A DNA stretch of 64,000 bases from Kutzneria viridogrisea. GTDB lineage: Bacteria > Actinomycetota > Actinomycetes > Mycobacteriales > Pseudonocardiaceae. Location: the NCBI GenBank assembly GCA_014138725.1, contig JACJID010000002.1, positions 448,001 to 512,000 of the forward strand, read 5' to 3'. Numbering within the stretch: the stretch's first letter is position 1; every line of letters starts with the position of its first letter. A model generated the notes under the pieces. It had not been told where the DNA came from and searched no databases. It worked only from the letters and a program-made list of their open reading frames with translations. A program made the translations under genes and the position numbers. Positions 16,397-26,733 of the stretch are shown here, piece by piece.

Positions 16397-17062
16397 GAGT
16401 CCCGCTCACCGGAGCGCGAGTCCCGGCCACAGGGGCGCGAGTCCCGCCCGCACGTCGCCGAGTCCCGCCCACCAGGTCATGAGTCCCGCCCACACGTTGG
16501 TGAGTCCCGGCTCCCGGGGCGCGAGTCCCGCGCACCGGTCGGCGAATCCCGACCCCGGGTCATGGGGCCCGCCCACCGGGTCATGAGTCCCACCCAGGCG
16601 TCACCGAGTCCCGGCCACCGGTCGGCGAATCCCGCCCACCAGGTCATGAGTCCCGCCGACGTGTGTGCCAGTCCCGCTCACACGGGCGCGAATCCCGCGC
16701 ACCGGAGCGCGAGTCCCGGTCCCCGGGTCATGAGCCCTGCCCCGGAGCGCGAATCCGGCGCAGCGGTCGACGACTCCCGGCTACAGGGGCGCGAGTCCCG
16801 CTCGCCAGGGCGCGAGTCCCGCCGACGTGTGGGCGAGTCCCGGCTTCCGGGTCATGGGTCCCGGACATGCGTCGCCGAGTCCCGCCCACAGGGGCGCGAA
16901 TCCCGGCCCCCGGAGCGCGAGTCCCGGTCACAGGGGCGCGAATCCCGCCCAGGCGTCGCAGAATCCCGCGCACCGGGGCGCAAGCCCCGCCCGCGAGGCG
17001 CGAGTCCCGCTCACCGGTCGCCGAATCCCGCTCACCGCGTCGCCAAATCCCGCGGACGCGAC
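16397..17062. repeat. About 31-copy tandem array with 21-bp period, core GAGTCCCG
   Basis: GAGTCCCG (with GAATCCCG variants) recurs every 21 bases from 16397, and a few units are 20 or 22 long. The following 13 bases vary among a handful of types ending in GGGGCGC, GGTCAT, GTCGGC or CGTCGCC. All copies are in the same orientation. Because 21 is a multiple of three, all forward frames stay open over long stretches and give heptad-like translations, but no ribosome site is seen and I regard it as non-coding. It fills the gap between the response regulator and a convergent membrane protein gene. Confidence 0.92.
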
Positions 17063-17123
17063 CCGAGCCGCGGCCGCAACGCACCGCCTACCACCCGCCA
17101 GCCGCGCTCCCGAGCGGCTCAGG

Positions 17124-17648
17124 TCAGTGCGGGCGGCACGGCGGGCGAGCGCCTGCGCAGCAGCGCGCGACCAGCAGCACCACGGCGTCCACCAGGGCCA
17201 GGCCGATCAACGCGGCGGGCAGGTGGGTGAGCGCGCCCTCGGTGCCGCTGAACCAGAACGTCCAGACCACCTTGAACAGCACCGCACCGTTGATCACCAC
17301 CAGCGCCCAGGCCACCGAACGCCGCCACAACGCGACGGCCACTCCCAGGAAGATCAGCGGCACCAGCAACCCGATCAGTACCTTCACCGGGGTCCAGTCG
17401 CTGAGCAGGTAGTCCCGCTCGGCGTCGAGCATCTCCTGCACCCCCGGCGAGGACTGCTCAGGAGCCGGGAACCAGGCCATGCTGGTGACCAGCGCGAGCA
17501 GGGTCAGCAGGATGCCCCACGCACTGCGCCGGTAGGCGAAGTAGCAGTAGGGCAGCAGGAACAGCGGTCGGATGTACCAGCTCAGCACGTTGTGGTGCCG
17601 GGCCCAAGCCCAGGACACCAGGTCCTGCACCCACTCCGGAACACTCAT
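17124..17648 (-). CDS. Multi-pass membrane protein of unknown function
   Basis: The 174-residue product begins MSVPEWVQDLVSWAWARHHN and has about four or five membrane helices, including YIRPLFLLPYCYFAY, GILLTLLALVTSMAWF, LIGLLVPLIFLGVAVALW and ALIGLALVDAVVLLVA. I do not recognise the family. The ATG at 17648 is preferred over one 13 codons upstream because a hydrophilic start of this kind is more usual. It ends about 60 bases from the repeat array and lies downstream of relA on the same strand. Confidence 0.65.
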   Translation of the reverse strand: MSVPEWVQDLVSWAWARHHNVLSWYIRPLFLLPYCYFAYRRSAWGILLTLLALVTSMAWFPAPEQSSPGVQEMLDAERDYLLSDWTPVKVLIGLLVPLIFLGVAVALWRRSVAWALVVINGAVLFKVVWTFWFSGTEGALTHLPAALIGLALVDAVVLLVARCCAGARPPCRPH

Positions 17649-17724
17649 GCGGCCACGGTAGGACCGCAGCGAGAGCAGTGCTCTCAACTCGGAGCAGGTC
17701 AGCCCCTACGGCTGCCCGATGGGG

Positions 17725-20025
17725 TCAGGACGCCGAGGTCACCCGGTACACGTCGTAGACCCCCTCGACGCTGCGCACCGCCTTGAGTACGTGACCCAGG
17801 TGCTTCGGGTCACCCATCTCGAAGGAGAACCGGCTCACCGCCACCCGGTCCCGCGAGGTGGTCACCGAGGCCGACAGGATGTTGACCTTCTCGTCGGCGA
17901 GCACCTTGGTCACGTCGGAGAGCAGCCGGTGCCGGTCCAGGGCCTCGACCTGGATGGCCACCAGGAACACCGAGGAGGAGTTCGGCGCCCACTCCACGTC
18001 CACCAGTCGTTCCGGGGTGGCAGTCAGCTCGTCGGCGTTGGTGCAGTCGGTGCGGTGCACGCTGACCCCGCCGCCCCGGGTGACGAAGCCCAGGATGTCG
18101 TCCCCGGGCACCGGGGTGCAGCAGCGCGCCAGCTTCACCCAGACGTCGGTGGTGTCCTTGACGATCACGCCGGGGTCGCCGGGCGCGCGTCTGCGCACCA
18201 CAGTGGACGGGGTGGACCGCTCCGCCAGCTCGTCCTCGGCGTGCTCCACGCCGCCGAGCAGCGCGACCAGTCGCTGCACGAGGTGACGTCCGGAGACCTG
18301 CCCCTCGCCGACGGCCCGGTACAGCGAGCTGACGTCGGGCAGCCGCAGCTCCCGGGACAGCGCCGCCATGGAATCGGCGGTGACCAGTCGCTGGATGGGC
18401 AGGCCAACCCTGCGCACCTCCTTGGCGATGGTCTCCTTGCCGCTCTCGATGGCCTCCTCGCGCCGCTCCTTGGCGAACCACTGCTTGATCTTGGCCCGGG
18501 CGCGGGGTGAGGCGGCGAAGGCCAGCCAGTCCCTGCTGGGGCCCGCGCCCTCTGCCTTCGAGGTGAAGATCTCGACGACATCGCCGTTCTCCAGCTTGCG
18601 CTCCAGGGCGACGAGCCGCCCGTTCACGCGAGCGCCGATGCACCTGTTGCCGACCTCGGTGTGCACCGCGTAGGCGAAGTCCACCGGGGTGGAGCCGGTG
18701 GGCAGGGTGAACACGTCGCCCTTGGGTGTGAACACGAAGATCTCGCGCACGGCCAGGTCGTAACGCAGCGCCTCGAGGAAGTCGCTGGGGTCGGCGGCCT
18801 CCCGCTGCCAGTCCAGCAACTGGCGCATCCAGGCCATCTCGTCGACCTCGACCCCGCGCCCGCTGTGCGTGCCCTTGGTCTCCTTGTACCGCCAGTGCGC
18901 CGCGATGCCGTACTCGGCGGTGCGGTGCATCTCGTGCGTGCGGATCTGCACTTCCAACGGCTTGCCGTCCGGGCCGATCACCGTGGTGTGCAGCGACTGG
19001 TAGACGCCGAACCGGGGCTGGGCGATGTAGTCCTTGAACCGGCCGGGCATCGGCTGCCACAGGGAGTGCACCACGCCCATCGCCGCGTAGCACTCGCGCA
19101 CGTCGTCGACCATGATGCGCACGCCGACCAGGTCGTGGATGTCGTCGAAGTCGCGGCCCCGCACGATCATCTTCTGGTTGATCGAGTAGTAGTGCTTGGG
19201 CCTGCCCTCGACCCTGGCGGGGATGCGCGAGGACTCCAGGTGGCTGGACAGCTCGTCCACGACCTTGCGCAGGTAGGTGTCGCGGGACGGGGCCCGGTTG
19301 GCCACCAGGCGCACGATCTCGTCGTACCGCTTGGGCTGGAGGATGGCGAAAGCCAGGTCCTCCAGCTCCCACTTGACGGTGGCCATGCCCAGCCGGTGTG
19401 CCAGCGGGGCCAGCACCTCCAGGGTCTCGCGCGCCTTGCGGGCCTGCTTCTCCGGCGGCAGGAAGCGCATCGTGCGCATGTTGTGCAGCCGGTCGGCCAG
19501 CTTGATGACCAGCACCCGGGGGTCGCGGGCCATCGCGATGACCATCTTGCGGATCGTCTCGGCCTCGGCGGCGGCGCCCAGCTTGACCTTGTCCAGCTTG
19601 GTGACCCCGTCGACCAGGTGCGCCACCTCCTCGCCGAAGTCCGCGCTGAGCAGCTCCAGCGAGTAGTCGGTGTCCTCCACCGTGTCGTGCAGCAGGGCCG
19701 CGACCAGGGTGGTGGTGTCCATGCCCAGCTCGGCCAGGATCGTCGCCACGGCCAGCGGGTGGGTGATGTACGGGTCCCCGGACTTGCGCCGCTGCTCGCG
19801 GTGCTTCTCCTCGGCCACGTCGTAGGCGGTCTGCAACAGGGCCAGGTCGGCCTTCGGGTGCAGCTCGCGGTGCACCGCGGCCAGGGGCTCCAGCACCTGC
19901 TTGACCGGGGCCGCGCGCTGTGCGGTGATCCTGCGGGCCAGGCGCGCGCGCACCCGCCGCGTCGCAGAGGCGGACCGTTGGGCCGCTGCCTGCGGCGTGG
20001 CTGCGGGTTCGACGTCCTGGCTCAA
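17725..20025 (-). CDS. relA: Bifunctional (p)ppGpp synthetase/hydrolase
   Basis: The 766-residue product has the full RelA/SpoT layout. The HD hydrolase domain shows LLHDTVEDT. The synthetase domain shows [15 protein letters not shown] and [24 protein letters not shown] domain ([20 protein letters not shown]), a conserved-cysteine region ([19 protein letters not shown]) and a C-terminal ACT domain follow. It makes and degrades the stringent-response alarmone. The neighbouring apt and sec genes match the conserved actinobacterial order. Confidence 0.96.
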   Translation of the reverse strand: MSQDVEPAATPQAAAQRSASATRRVRARLARRITAQRAAPVKQVLEPLAAVHRELHPKADLALLQTAYDVAEEKHREQRRKSGDPYITHPLAVATILAELGMDTTTLVAALLHDTVEDTDYSLELLSADFGEEVAHLVDGVTKLDKVKLGAAAEAETIRKMVIAMARDPRVLVIKLADRLHNMRTMRFLPPEKQARKARETLEVLAPLAHRLGMATVKWELEDLAFAILQPKRYDEIVRLVANRAPSRDTYLRKVVDELSSHLESSRIPARVEGRPKHYYSINQKMIVRGRDFDDIHDLVGVRIMVDDVRECYAAMGVVHSLWQPMPGRFKDYIAQPRFGVYQSLHTTVIGPDGKPLEVQIRTHEMHRTAEYGIAAHWRYKETKGTHSGRGVEVDEMAWMRQLLDWQREAADPSDFLEALRYDLAVREIFVFTPKGDVFTLPTGSTPVDFAYAVHTEVGNRCIGARVNGRLVALERKLENGDVVEIFTSKAEGAGPSRDWLAFAASPRARAKIKQWFAKERREEAIESGKETIAKEVRRVGLPIQRLVTADSMAALSRELRLPDVSSLYRAVGEGQVSGRHLVQRLVALLGGVEHAEDELAERSTPSTVVRRRAPGDPGVIVKDTTDVWVKLARCCTPVPGDDILGFVTRGGGVSVHRTDCTNADELTATPERLVDVEWAPNSSSVFLVAIQVEALDRHRLLSDVTKVLADEKVNILSASVTTSRDRVAVSRFSFEMGDPKHLGHVLKAVRSVEGVYDVYRVTSAS

Positions 20026-20173
20026 CCACGCTCCCGGGCACTTCGGAGGGTCACCGAGTAATGAGAATAGCTCTCAACGGACCTCTCGGTTCCCCCGCGG
20101 CCGTGCACAGGGCGCCGAACGTGCGCCAGGACACGCCGAACCGACGTTCGAGTTCGGTCGGACTAGTCACCCT

Positions 20174-20232
20174 CGTGTCATGAAAGTGCCGTATGAGACA
20201 TCTGATGTCTCATACGGCACTTTCATGACACG
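20174..20232. terminator. 59-bp perfect palindrome next to the apt stop
   Basis: Two 29-base arms containing GTGTCATGAAAGTGCCGTAT flank a single central T. The palindrome ends at the base before the apt stop codon. It differs from the copy at 14366 mainly by a compensated change near the centre (GACATC/GATGTC instead of GACACC/GGTGTC), which argues that the fold is under selection. Confidence 0.78.
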
Positions 20233-20751
20233 TCAGTCTGTCAGCAGCGCGTGCACGGGGACGCCGAGCCGGTCACGGGCGGCGAGCGCGGCGATCTCGA
20301 ACACCACGTGCACGCCGGTGACCCGCGCCCCGCAGTGCTCCACGAGCTGCTTGGTGGCGGTCACGGTGCCGCCGGTGGCGAGCACGTCGTCCACGATGGC
20401 GACCCGCTGGCCCGCGCGCACGACAGTGGCGGGCAGCTCGAGCGTGGCGGTGCCGTACTCCAGCGCGTAGTCCACCCGGTGTTCCACGGCGGGCAGCTTG
20501 CCGGGCTTGCGCACGCAGACCAGGCCGAGGCCCATCGCGTAGGCCATGGCGGCACCAAGCAGGAACCCGCGGGCCTCCACGGCGACCAGCACCTCGGTGC
20601 CGGGGGCGACCCCGCTCGCCAGCGCGTCGGTGAGGACGCGGAAGGCGGCGGGGTCGGCCAGCACCGGGTTGATGTCCCGGAACAGCACGCCGGGCTCGGG
20701 GAAGTCGGGGACCTCCCGGATGAGCCCGAGCGCGCCGGACAGCGCGTTCAG
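20233..20751 (-). CDS. apt: Adenine phosphoribosyltransferase, probable CTG start
   Basis: The enzyme makes AMP from adenine and PRPP. The product has DFPEPGVLFRDINPVLADP at its start, a substrate loop (VEARGFLLGAAMA) and the PRPP motif VAIVDDVLATGGT. The first ATG, GTG or TTG in frame is the GTG at 20688, inside the conserved PGVLFRD motif, which would cut off about 21 family residues. A CTG at 20751 overlaps the secF stop as CTGA and gives 172 residues, the normal family length. I therefore infer a coupled CTG start. Confidence 0.85.
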   Translation of the reverse strand: MNALSGALGLIREVPDFPEPGVLFRDINPVLADPAAFRVLTDALASGVAPGTEVLVAVEARGFLLGAAMAYAMGLGLVCVRKPGKLPAVEHRVDYALEYGTATLELPATVVRAGQRVAIVDDVLATGGTVTATKQLVEHCGARVTGVHVVFEIAALAARDRLGVPVHALLTD

Positions 20752-21947
20752 CGCCGCTTCTTGCCGGTCGGGCGGCCGGAGCGCGCCTTGGGCGTGCGCG
20801 AGGGCGTGCTCGCCGCCGCGGCCATGGCCTTCTCCCTGCGCAGCTCGGCGGCCAGGGCGTCGTCATCGCTGAGGTCGACGTCCTCGCCCGCCTCGGCCAG
20901 CTCGGCCTTGCGCGCCAGGTTGGCCCTGCGCTGGGCGACGCGCTCGGCCTGCTGCCGGTACTTGGGGTCCCGCATCTTCAGGTCCACCACCAGCGGGGTG
21001 GCCAGGCAGATCGAGGACACCGCACCGACGAGCATGCCGGTCAGCTGGATCAGCGCCAGGTCCTGCAGGGTGCCAACACCCAGCAGCACCACGCCGACCA
21101 CCAGCAGGCCCAGCACCGGCAGCAACGCGATCAGCGAGGTGTTGATCGAGCGCATCAGGGTCTGGTTGACCGCCAGGTTGGCCGCCTCGGCGTAGGTGCG
21201 CCGGGTCAGCCCCAGCAGACCGCGCGTGTTCTCCCGGACCTTGTCGAACACCACGACGGTGTCGTACAGGGAGAAGCCGAGGATGGTCAGGAAGCCGATC
21301 ACGGTGGCCGGGGTGACCTCGAAGCCGATCAGCGAGTACACACCGGCGGTGATGATCAGGTCGTTGAACAGCGAGACGACCGCGGCGATGGCCATGGACC
21401 GCTCGAAGTAGAACGTCAGGAAGATCGTCACCAGCACCAGGAACACCAGCAGGGCGATCAGCGCCTGCTGCGAGATCTCCCCGCCCCAGGACGCGCTGAC
21501 GGCGCTGTCGCTGATGGCCTTCTCGCTGGGCTGCCCGTTGCCGCCCTGCGGGATCGGCTTGAGCTTGTCGAACAGCGCTGCCTTCAGCTTGAGCAGGTCA
21601 GGGGTGTTCAGCGGCACCGAGCGCAGCTGGATGGTGGCCGAGTTGGCCGAGCCCACCGTCTGCACCTGGGCGGGCTCGTGGCCCATGACCTGCTTGTAGA
21701 CCTCGCCGACCTGGTCGGTGCTGATCGCACCGGCCTGGCCGGACACCGGCAGCTGGATCTGGGTGCCGCCGGTGAAGTCGATGCCCAGCTCGAAGCCCTT
21801 GATGCCCATCGAGCCGATGCAGATCAGGGCGATGATCGCGAAGGTGACGTACCAGCGCTTGCGCTTGCCGATGATGTCGAACGCACCGGTGCCCACGTAG
21901 AGGTTGTGGAACACCCCGTGCCGCTTCTCGCCTGCGGGAGCAGACAT
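20748..21947 (-). CDS. secF: Protein translocase subunit SecF
   Basis: The 399-residue product has the SecF signature GIDFTGGTQIQLP in its first periplasmic segment, then the SecD/SecF membrane core (FYFERSMAIAAVVSLFNDLI, GFSLYDTVVVFDKVREN). The C-terminal cytoplasmic tail is charged and ends KARSGRPTGKKRR. With SecD it uses proton motive force to aid late steps of protein export. It starts one base after the secD stop. Confidence 0.95.
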   Translation of the reverse strand: MSAPAGEKRHGVFHNLYVGTGAFDIIGKRKRWYVTFAIIALICIGSMGIKGFELGIDFTGGTQIQLPVSGQAGAISTDQVGEVYKQVMGHEPAQVQTVGSANSATIQLRSVPLNTPDLLKLKAALFDKLKPIPQGGNGQPSEKAISDSAVSASWGGEISQQALIALLVFLVLVTIFLTFYFERSMAIAAVVSLFNDLIITAGVYSLIGFEVTPATVIGFLTILGFSLYDTVVVFDKVRENTRGLLGLTRRTYAEAANLAVNQTLMRSINTSLIALLPVLGLLVVGVVLLGVGTLQDLALIQLTGMLVGAVSSICLATPLVVDLKMRDPKYRQQAERVAQRRANLARKAELAEAGEDVDLSDDDALAAELRREKAMAAAASTPSRTPKARSGRPTGKKRR

Positions 21948-21948
21948 C

Positions 21949-23694
21949 TCACGCCTCCTTCGCGGCGGTGGCGGCAGCGGCCGAGCGCATCTCCACGCCC
22001 GCCTTCTGCACCGCGCCCAGGCCGGAGAAGGCCGGCTTGGACAGCGTCTTGGACCGGGAGGCCAGCACCACTAGCGGGTGGGTGACCAGGAAGACCACGA
22101 CCAGGTCCAGCAGGGTCGACATGCCGGTGGTGAACGCGAAACCCTTCACCCCGCCGACGGCCAGCGCGTAGAGCACGGCGGCGGCCAGGAAGCTGACCGC
22201 GTCGGCGGACAGGATCGTGCGACGGGCACGGACCCAGGCGCGAGGCACCGCGGAGCGGAACGTCCTGCCCTCGCGTACCTCGTCCTTCATGCGTTCGAAG
22301 AACACCACGAAGGAGTCCGCGGTGATGCCGATGGCGATGATGAAACCGGCGACACCGGCCAGGTCCAGGCTGTAGCCCATCCAGCGGCCCAGCAGCACCA
22401 GCACCGCGTAGACCATCGCGCCCGAGCACACCAGGGACAGCAGGGTCAGCACGCCGAGCGCCCGGTAGTAGAACAGGCAGTAGATGATCACCAGCAGCAG
22501 GCCGATACCACCGGCGAGCAGACCGGCCTCCAGCGAGGACAGGCCCAGCGTGGCCGAGACGGTCTGGCTCTCGGAGTTGTTGAACGACAGCGGCAGCGAG
22601 CCGAAGCTCAGCACGTTCGCCAGGTCCTTGGCGGTCTGCTGGGTGAACTGCCCGCTGATCTGGGTGGCGCCGAGGATCTTCTGGTTGATCTTGGGCGCGG
22701 AGACCACCTGGCTGTCCAGCACGAACGCGGCCTGCTCACCGACGTGCTTGCCGGTGTAGTCGCCCCAGGTCGCGGCGCCGTCCGGCTTGAAGTTCAGCGA
22801 CACGACCCACTGGGCCTGCTGCTGGTCGAAGCCGGACTGCGCGTTCTGGATCTGGGCGCCGTCCAGGAACTTCGGCCCGAGCACGTACTTGTACTGGCCC
22901 GACTGGTCGCAGGTGACCAGCGGCTTGGCCGGGTCGTCGTAGCCCTTGAGCGGGTCCGGCTTGCCGCAGTTCAGCGAGTCCAGCGCGGCCTTCAGCGCGT
23001 TCGGGTCGGTGCCCACGTTCGGGTTCTGCCGCAGCGCCTTGGCGTCGGCGATCTTCTTCGCCTGCTGCGCCGCGTCCTCGCCCTCGTTGCCGCTCGACGC
23101 CGCGGTGGTGCTGGCGGCCGTGCTGCTGGGCGCGGTGGTGCTCGTCTGCGCGGCGGGCACCGGGGCGCCCTGCGGCTTGGGCGAACTGCTGCTCGGTGGC
23201 GGGGTGCTGCCCGAGGTCGGCGCGTTGGAGCCGGAGGGCTTGGCGCTGTCCGAGGGCTTGGGCGTGGTGGAGGTCGGCGCGGGCGGGTTCACCGGGATCT
23301 GCAGCGGCGAGCCGGACTGCGGATCGTTGAGCACCGGCCGGAAGCGCAGCACGGCGGCCTGTCCCAGGCTCTTGAGCTGGTCGCTGTCGTTGCCGGGGGC
23401 GGTGATGACCAGGTTGTTGCCGTCCTGGATGACCTCGGGTCCGGTGACGCCGCTGCCGTTGACCCGATCAGTGATGATCTTCTGGGCGAGTGCCAGTGAG
23501 TCCTTCGACGGCGGCTTGCCGTCGGGCGAGACCGCGGTCAGCGTGACCCTGGTTCCGCCCTGCAGGTCGATACCGAGCTTGGGAGTCGGCGATCCAGACC
23601 CGGTGAAGAACACCAAGGCGTAGAGCACGACCAAGATAAAGGCAAAGACACCCAGGTAACGCACTGGGCGGATCTGCCCGGCCGGAGGTGCCAC
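21949..23694 (-). CDS. secD: Protein translocase subunit SecD
   Basis: The 581-residue product has an N-terminal membrane helix (YLGVFAFILVVLYALVFF), GIDLQGGTRVTL, a large periplasmic region and the membrane core (GITADSFVVFFERMKDEVREG). Residues of about 120-210 form a Ser/Thr/Pro/Ala-rich low-complexity insertion (PTSTTPKPSDSAKPSGSN and similar), as seen in other actinobacterial SecD. The GTG start is used. It pairs with secF directly downstream; yajC lies just upstream. Confidence 0.94.
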   Translation of the reverse strand: MAPPAGQIRPVRYLGVFAFILVVLYALVFFTGSGSPTPKLGIDLQGGTRVTLTAVSPDGKPPSKDSLALAQKIITDRVNGSGVTGPEVIQDGNNLVITAPGNDSDQLKSLGQAAVLRFRPVLNDPQSGSPLQIPVNPPAPTSTTPKPSDSAKPSGSNAPTSGSTPPPSSSSPKPQGAPVPAAQTSTTAPSSTAASTTAASSGNEGEDAAQQAKKIADAKALRQNPNVGTDPNALKAALDSLNCGKPDPLKGYDDPAKPLVTCDQSGQYKYVLGPKFLDGAQIQNAQSGFDQQQAQWVVSLNFKPDGAATWGDYTGKHVGEQAAFVLDSQVVSAPKINQKILGATQISGQFTQQTAKDLANVLSFGSLPLSFNNSESQTVSATLGLSSLEAGLLAGGIGLLLVIIYCLFYYRALGVLTLLSLVCSGAMVYAVLVLLGRWMGYSLDLAGVAGFIIAIGITADSFVVFFERMKDEVREGRTFRSAVPRAWVRARRTILSADAVSFLAAAVLYALAVGGVKGFAFTTGMSTLLDLVVVFLVTHPLVVLASRSKTLSKPAFSGLGAVQKAGVEMRSAAAATAAKEA

Positions 23695-23925
23695 GGTCGG
23701 TACATCTCCTCGCGCTGATCATCGTTTCGGTGGCCGCCGCGCCCAAGCCGGGCACAGCGGAATCGCCCCCCACCAGGCCAATGGCGCGGGTGCGGCGCAG
23801 CGTACCGCCCGCTGTGTGAGGCTTGCGTCACCCTACGGCAACACCGGGCCGACAGCGTAGGCACGCCGATCCCGGCCGATTCACCGTTGTTCACAGTGAT
23901 CCGGCCGGGGTGGACGTGTGGCCCC

Positions 23926-24306
23926 CTAGCGGGTGGCCTTGTCCTGCTGCTCCAGCGGCGGGGCCACCTCGGCGGTGCTGGCGGGCTCGCCCGCGACGGC
24001 CGCGGTGGGCTCGTCATCGGCATCGGTGTCGTCCTCGACCACCGGGTTGACCTTCTCGCGGACCGCCGCACGCAGCCAGCTGGTCACCACGCCCGGGGCG
24101 ATCTCGATGTCGATCCGGTCCTCGTGGGTCTCGGCGATCGTGCCGAACAGACCGGAGGTGGTCATCACCTGGTCGCCGGGCTGCAGCGAGTTCTGCAACT
24201 GCTGCTGCTCCTGCATCTGCTTGCGCTGCTTGCGGGTGCCGAAGAAGAGCATGGCGCCGACGGCAACGATCAGCAGCGGGAGCATCAAGGACTGCGGGTC
24301 CATCAT
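23926..24306 (-). CDS. yajC: Preprotein translocase accessory subunit YajC
   Basis: The 126-residue product has one N-terminal membrane helix (LMLPLLIVAVGAMLFF). The YajC core TRKQRKQMQEQQQLQNSLQP and GDQVMTTSGLFGTI follow. An acidic, Ala/Glu-rich tail with the usual length variation ends it. YajC associates with SecD and SecF. Two adjacent ATG codons (24306 and 24303) follow GGAGA, and the second has the better spacing. The 230 bases between yajC and secD show nothing beyond a probable promoter region. Confidence 0.9.
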   Translation of the reverse strand: MMDPQSLMLPLLIVAVGAMLFFGTRKQRKQMQEQQQLQNSLQPGDQVMTTSGLFGTIAETHEDRIDIEIAPGVVTSWLRAAVREKVNPVVEDDTDADDEPTAAVAGEPASTAEVAPPLEQQDKATR

Positions 24307-24380
24307 TCTCCATTCACAGATCACCCGAACCTGACACGGGTGACCGAATGCTGGGGTATGCCTGTCGAGTCTGCCACACC

Positions 24381-25427
24381 TCAGCGGGTGGATCCGCTGG
24401 CAGCCGTCTCGCCGGGGGCCTGCGGGGGCGGGGTGAGACCCAACTGCAACCAAGCCGCGGCGGTGGCGACCCGGCCGCGGGGCGTGCGCGCCAGCATGCC
24501 CGCACGCACCAGGAACGGCTCGCAGACCTCCTCCACCGTGGTCGGCTCCTCCCCCACCGCCACGGCCAGGGTGGACACCCCCACCGGGCCGCCGCCGAAG
24601 GAGCGCACCAGCGCGCCGAGCACCGCGCGGTCCAGCCGGTCCAGGCCCAGCTCGTCCACGTCGTAGACCTCCAGCGCGGCCCTGGCGACCTGCCTGGTCA
24701 CCGCCCCGTCCGCGCGGACCTCGGCGTAGTCGCGGACCCGGCGCAGCAGCCGGTTGGCGATGCGCGGGGTGCCCCGCGAGCGGCGCGCGATCTCGGCGCC
24801 GCCCGCCACGTCCAGGTCGATGCCCAGGATGGTGGCCGAGCGGTGCACGACCTGCTCCAGCTCCTCGGCGCTGTAGAACTCCATGTGCCCGGTGAAGCCG
24901 AACCGGTCGCGCAGCGGGCCGGTCAGCGAGCCGGACCGGGTGGTGGCGCCGACCAGGGTGAACGGGGCGATGTCCAGCGGGATGCTGGTGGCCCCCGGCC
25001 CCTTGCCGACCACCACGTCCACCCGGAAGTCCTCCATCGCCAGGTAGAGCATCTCCTCGGCGGGACGGGCCATCCGGTGGATCTCGTCGATGAACAGCAC
25101 ATCGCCCTCGACCAGGTTGGACAGCATCGCGGCGAGGTCGCCCGCGCGCTCCAGGGCCGGTCCCGAGGTGATCCGGATGGCACTGCCCAGCTCCGCCGCG
25201 ATGATCATCGACAGGCTGGTCTTGCCCAGGCCGGGCGGCCCGGACAGCAGCACGTGGTCCGGCGGCTGACCGCGTTGCTGGGCGCCGCGCAGCACCAGGT
25301 CCAGCTGCTCGCGAACCCGGGGCTGGCCGACGAACTCGTCCAGCCTGCGCGGGCGCAGCGTGGTCTCGACATCGCGCTCGGTCGGCTCGGCGAAGGCCGA
25401 GACCGGCGAGTAGTCCTCCTCGTTCAC
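24381..25427 (-). CDS. ruvB: Holliday junction branch-migration ATPase RuvB
   Basis: The 348-residue product has the AAA+ motifs of Ruv[16 protein letters not shown], Walker [13 protein letters not shown], Walker [10 protein letters not shown], sensor 1 [10 protein letters not shown] and the Arg finger region LRDRFG. A C-terminal winged helix ([11 protein letters not shown]) completes it. As a hexamer it drives branch migration with RuvA, and RuvC then cuts. It is the last gene of ruvC-ruvA-ruvB. Confidence 0.96.
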   Translation of the reverse strand: MNEEDYSPVSAFAEPTERDVETTLRPRRLDEFVGQPRVREQLDLVLRGAQQRGQPPDHVLLSGPPGLGKTSLSMIIAAELGSAIRITSGPALERAGDLAAMLSNLVEGDVLFIDEIHRMARPAEEMLYLAMEDFRVDVVVGKGPGATSIPLDIAPFTLVGATTRSGSLTGPLRDRFGFTGHMEFYSAEELEQVVHRSATILGIDLDVAGGAEIARRSRGTPRIANRLLRRVRDYAEVRADGAVTRQVARAALEVYDVDELGLDRLDRAVLGALVRSFGGGPVGVSTLAVAVGEEPTTVEEVCEPFLVRAGMLARTPRGRVATAAAWLQLGLTPPPQAPGETAASGSTR

Positions 25428-25461
25428 GGGACACTCCTCGCTGACGCTCGCCGACCCGCGC

Positions 25462-26064
25462 TCACCGCTTGCGCCCCAGCGAGGTCAGCGCACGGCGCAG
25501 CACCACCGAGGTCTCGGCGCCCGCGGTGTCGGCCAGCACGGCGTCCACCGCCTGTTCGGCCTGCTTGGCCGGGAAGCCCAGCCCGAGCAGGGCCTCGGTG
25601 ACCTGCGTGCGCACCAGTTCGGCGTCCGGACCGGCGCTGGCGGGCACGGCCCCGGGCGTGACCAGCGCGCCGACCTTGTCGCGCAGTTCGATGATCAGCC
25701 GCTCGGCACCCTTGCGGCCGATGCCCGGCACCTGGGTCAGCATCGCGGTGTTGCCCTCGGCCAGCGCCGCGCGCAACTTGTCCGGTTCCAGCACCGCCAG
25801 CGTGGCCAACGCCAGCTTGGGGCCGATGCCGGAGACCGACAGCAGCAGGCCGAACAACTGCCTGGCGTCGGCGTCGGTGAAGCCGAACAGGGTGAGCGAG
25901 TCCTCGCGCACCACCAGGGCGGTGGCCAGGCTCGCCTCCTCACCGCGGCGCAGCCCGGCCAGGGTGGTCGGCGTGGCCTGCACGGCGAAGCCAACCCCGC
26001 CGACCTCGACCACCGCGTGGTCCAGACCGATCGACAGGACCTGCCCGCGTACCGACGAGATCAC
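25462..26064 (-). CDS. ruvA: Holliday junction DNA-binding protein RuvA
   Basis: The 200-residue product begins [20 protein letters not shown] (read from GTG), the RuvA OB-fold. Tandem helix-hairpin-helix motifs ([30 protein letters not shown]) and a C-terminal domain that contacts RuvB ([17 protein letters not shown]) follow. The GTG at 26064 overlaps the ruvC stop as GTGA, which fixes the start and suggests coupling. Confidence 0.95.
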   Translation of the reverse strand: MISSVRGQVLSIGLDHAVVEVGGVGFAVQATPTTLAGLRRGEEASLATALVVREDSLTLFGFTDADARQLFGLLLSVSGIGPKLALATLAVLEPDKLRAALAEGNTAMLTQVPGIGRKGAERLIIELRDKVGALVTPGAVPASAGPDAELVRTQVTEALLGLGFPAKQAEQAVDAVLADTAGAETSVVLRRALTSLGRKR

Positions 26065-26636
26065 CGCGCCACTCCCTTGTTGTTGGCCGCCTGGGCCAGT
26101 CGTGCCCTGTGGTTGCGCGCGAGTTCGGCGGCACGCGCCTCGGCCTGCGCCAGCCGGGAGATCAACGGGGCCCGCCACAGGTGGCAGATGCCCAGCGCGA
26201 GCGCGTCCGCGGCGTCGGCGGGCCTGGGCGCCTCGCGCAGCCCGAGCAGCTTGGTCACCATCGTGGTGACCTGCGCCTTGTCCGCCTTGCCCGAGCCGGT
26301 GACGGCGGCCTTGACCTCGCTGGGCGTGTGGAAGGCCACCGGCAGCCCGCGCCGTGCCGCCAGCAGGGCGACCACCCCGCCGGCCTGCGCGGTGCCCATG
26401 GCGGTGCGCACGTTGTGCTGGCTGAACACCCGCTCGATCGCCACCACCTCGGGCTGGTGCAGGTCCAGCCAGGACTCCACCTCGTCGGCCAGCGCCAGCA
26501 GCCGGTTCGCCAGGTCGGCGTCCACCGGGGTGCGCGCCACGCCGACCGCGACGCAGCGCACGGTCCGCCCAGTGCCGCCGTCCACCACGCCCAGCCCGCA
26601 GCGGGTCAACCCAGGGTCGACGCCCAGCACCCGCAC
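26061..26636 (-). CDS. ruvC: Crossover junction endodeoxyribonuclease RuvC
   Basis: The 191-residue product begins [20 protein letters not shown] with the first catalytic Asp. The second acidic cluster is in [12 protein letters not shown], and the C-terminal acidic pair is in [14 protein letters not shown]. These four acidic residues bind the metal ions that cleave Holliday junctions. It is the first gene of the ruvCAB operon. The repeat cluster upstream begins about 100 bases before its start. Confidence 0.96.
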   Translation of the reverse strand: MRVLGVDPGLTRCGLGVVDGGTGRTVRCVAVGVARTPVDADLANRLLALADEVESWLDLHQPEVVAIERVFSQHNVRTAMGTAQAGGVVALLAARRGLPVAFHTPSEVKAAVTGSGKADKAQVTTMVTKLLGLREAPRPADAADALALGICHLWRAPLISRLAQAEARAAELARNHRARLAQAANNKGVAR

Positions 26637-26733
26637 CTGATCCGCCCTTCGCGCCGCCGAACACCCGTTCGAGCAGCGAGGTTACCCGTCGGCGCGATCA
26701 CTCCACCCACCGACTCGCCGCCCCCACGTTGGC

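Noticed and set aside
16397-17062. CRISPR array
   Set aside because: Units are 21 bases with an 8-base core and recurring, not unique, spacers. No cas genes are nearby.
16562-17230. Long forward open frames over the tandem array giving Arg/Ser/Pro heptad repeats
   Set aside because: All three forward frames are open because the unit length is a multiple of three. No ribosome site or plausible start is present, and unit-length slips of 20 or 22 bases break any single repeat register.
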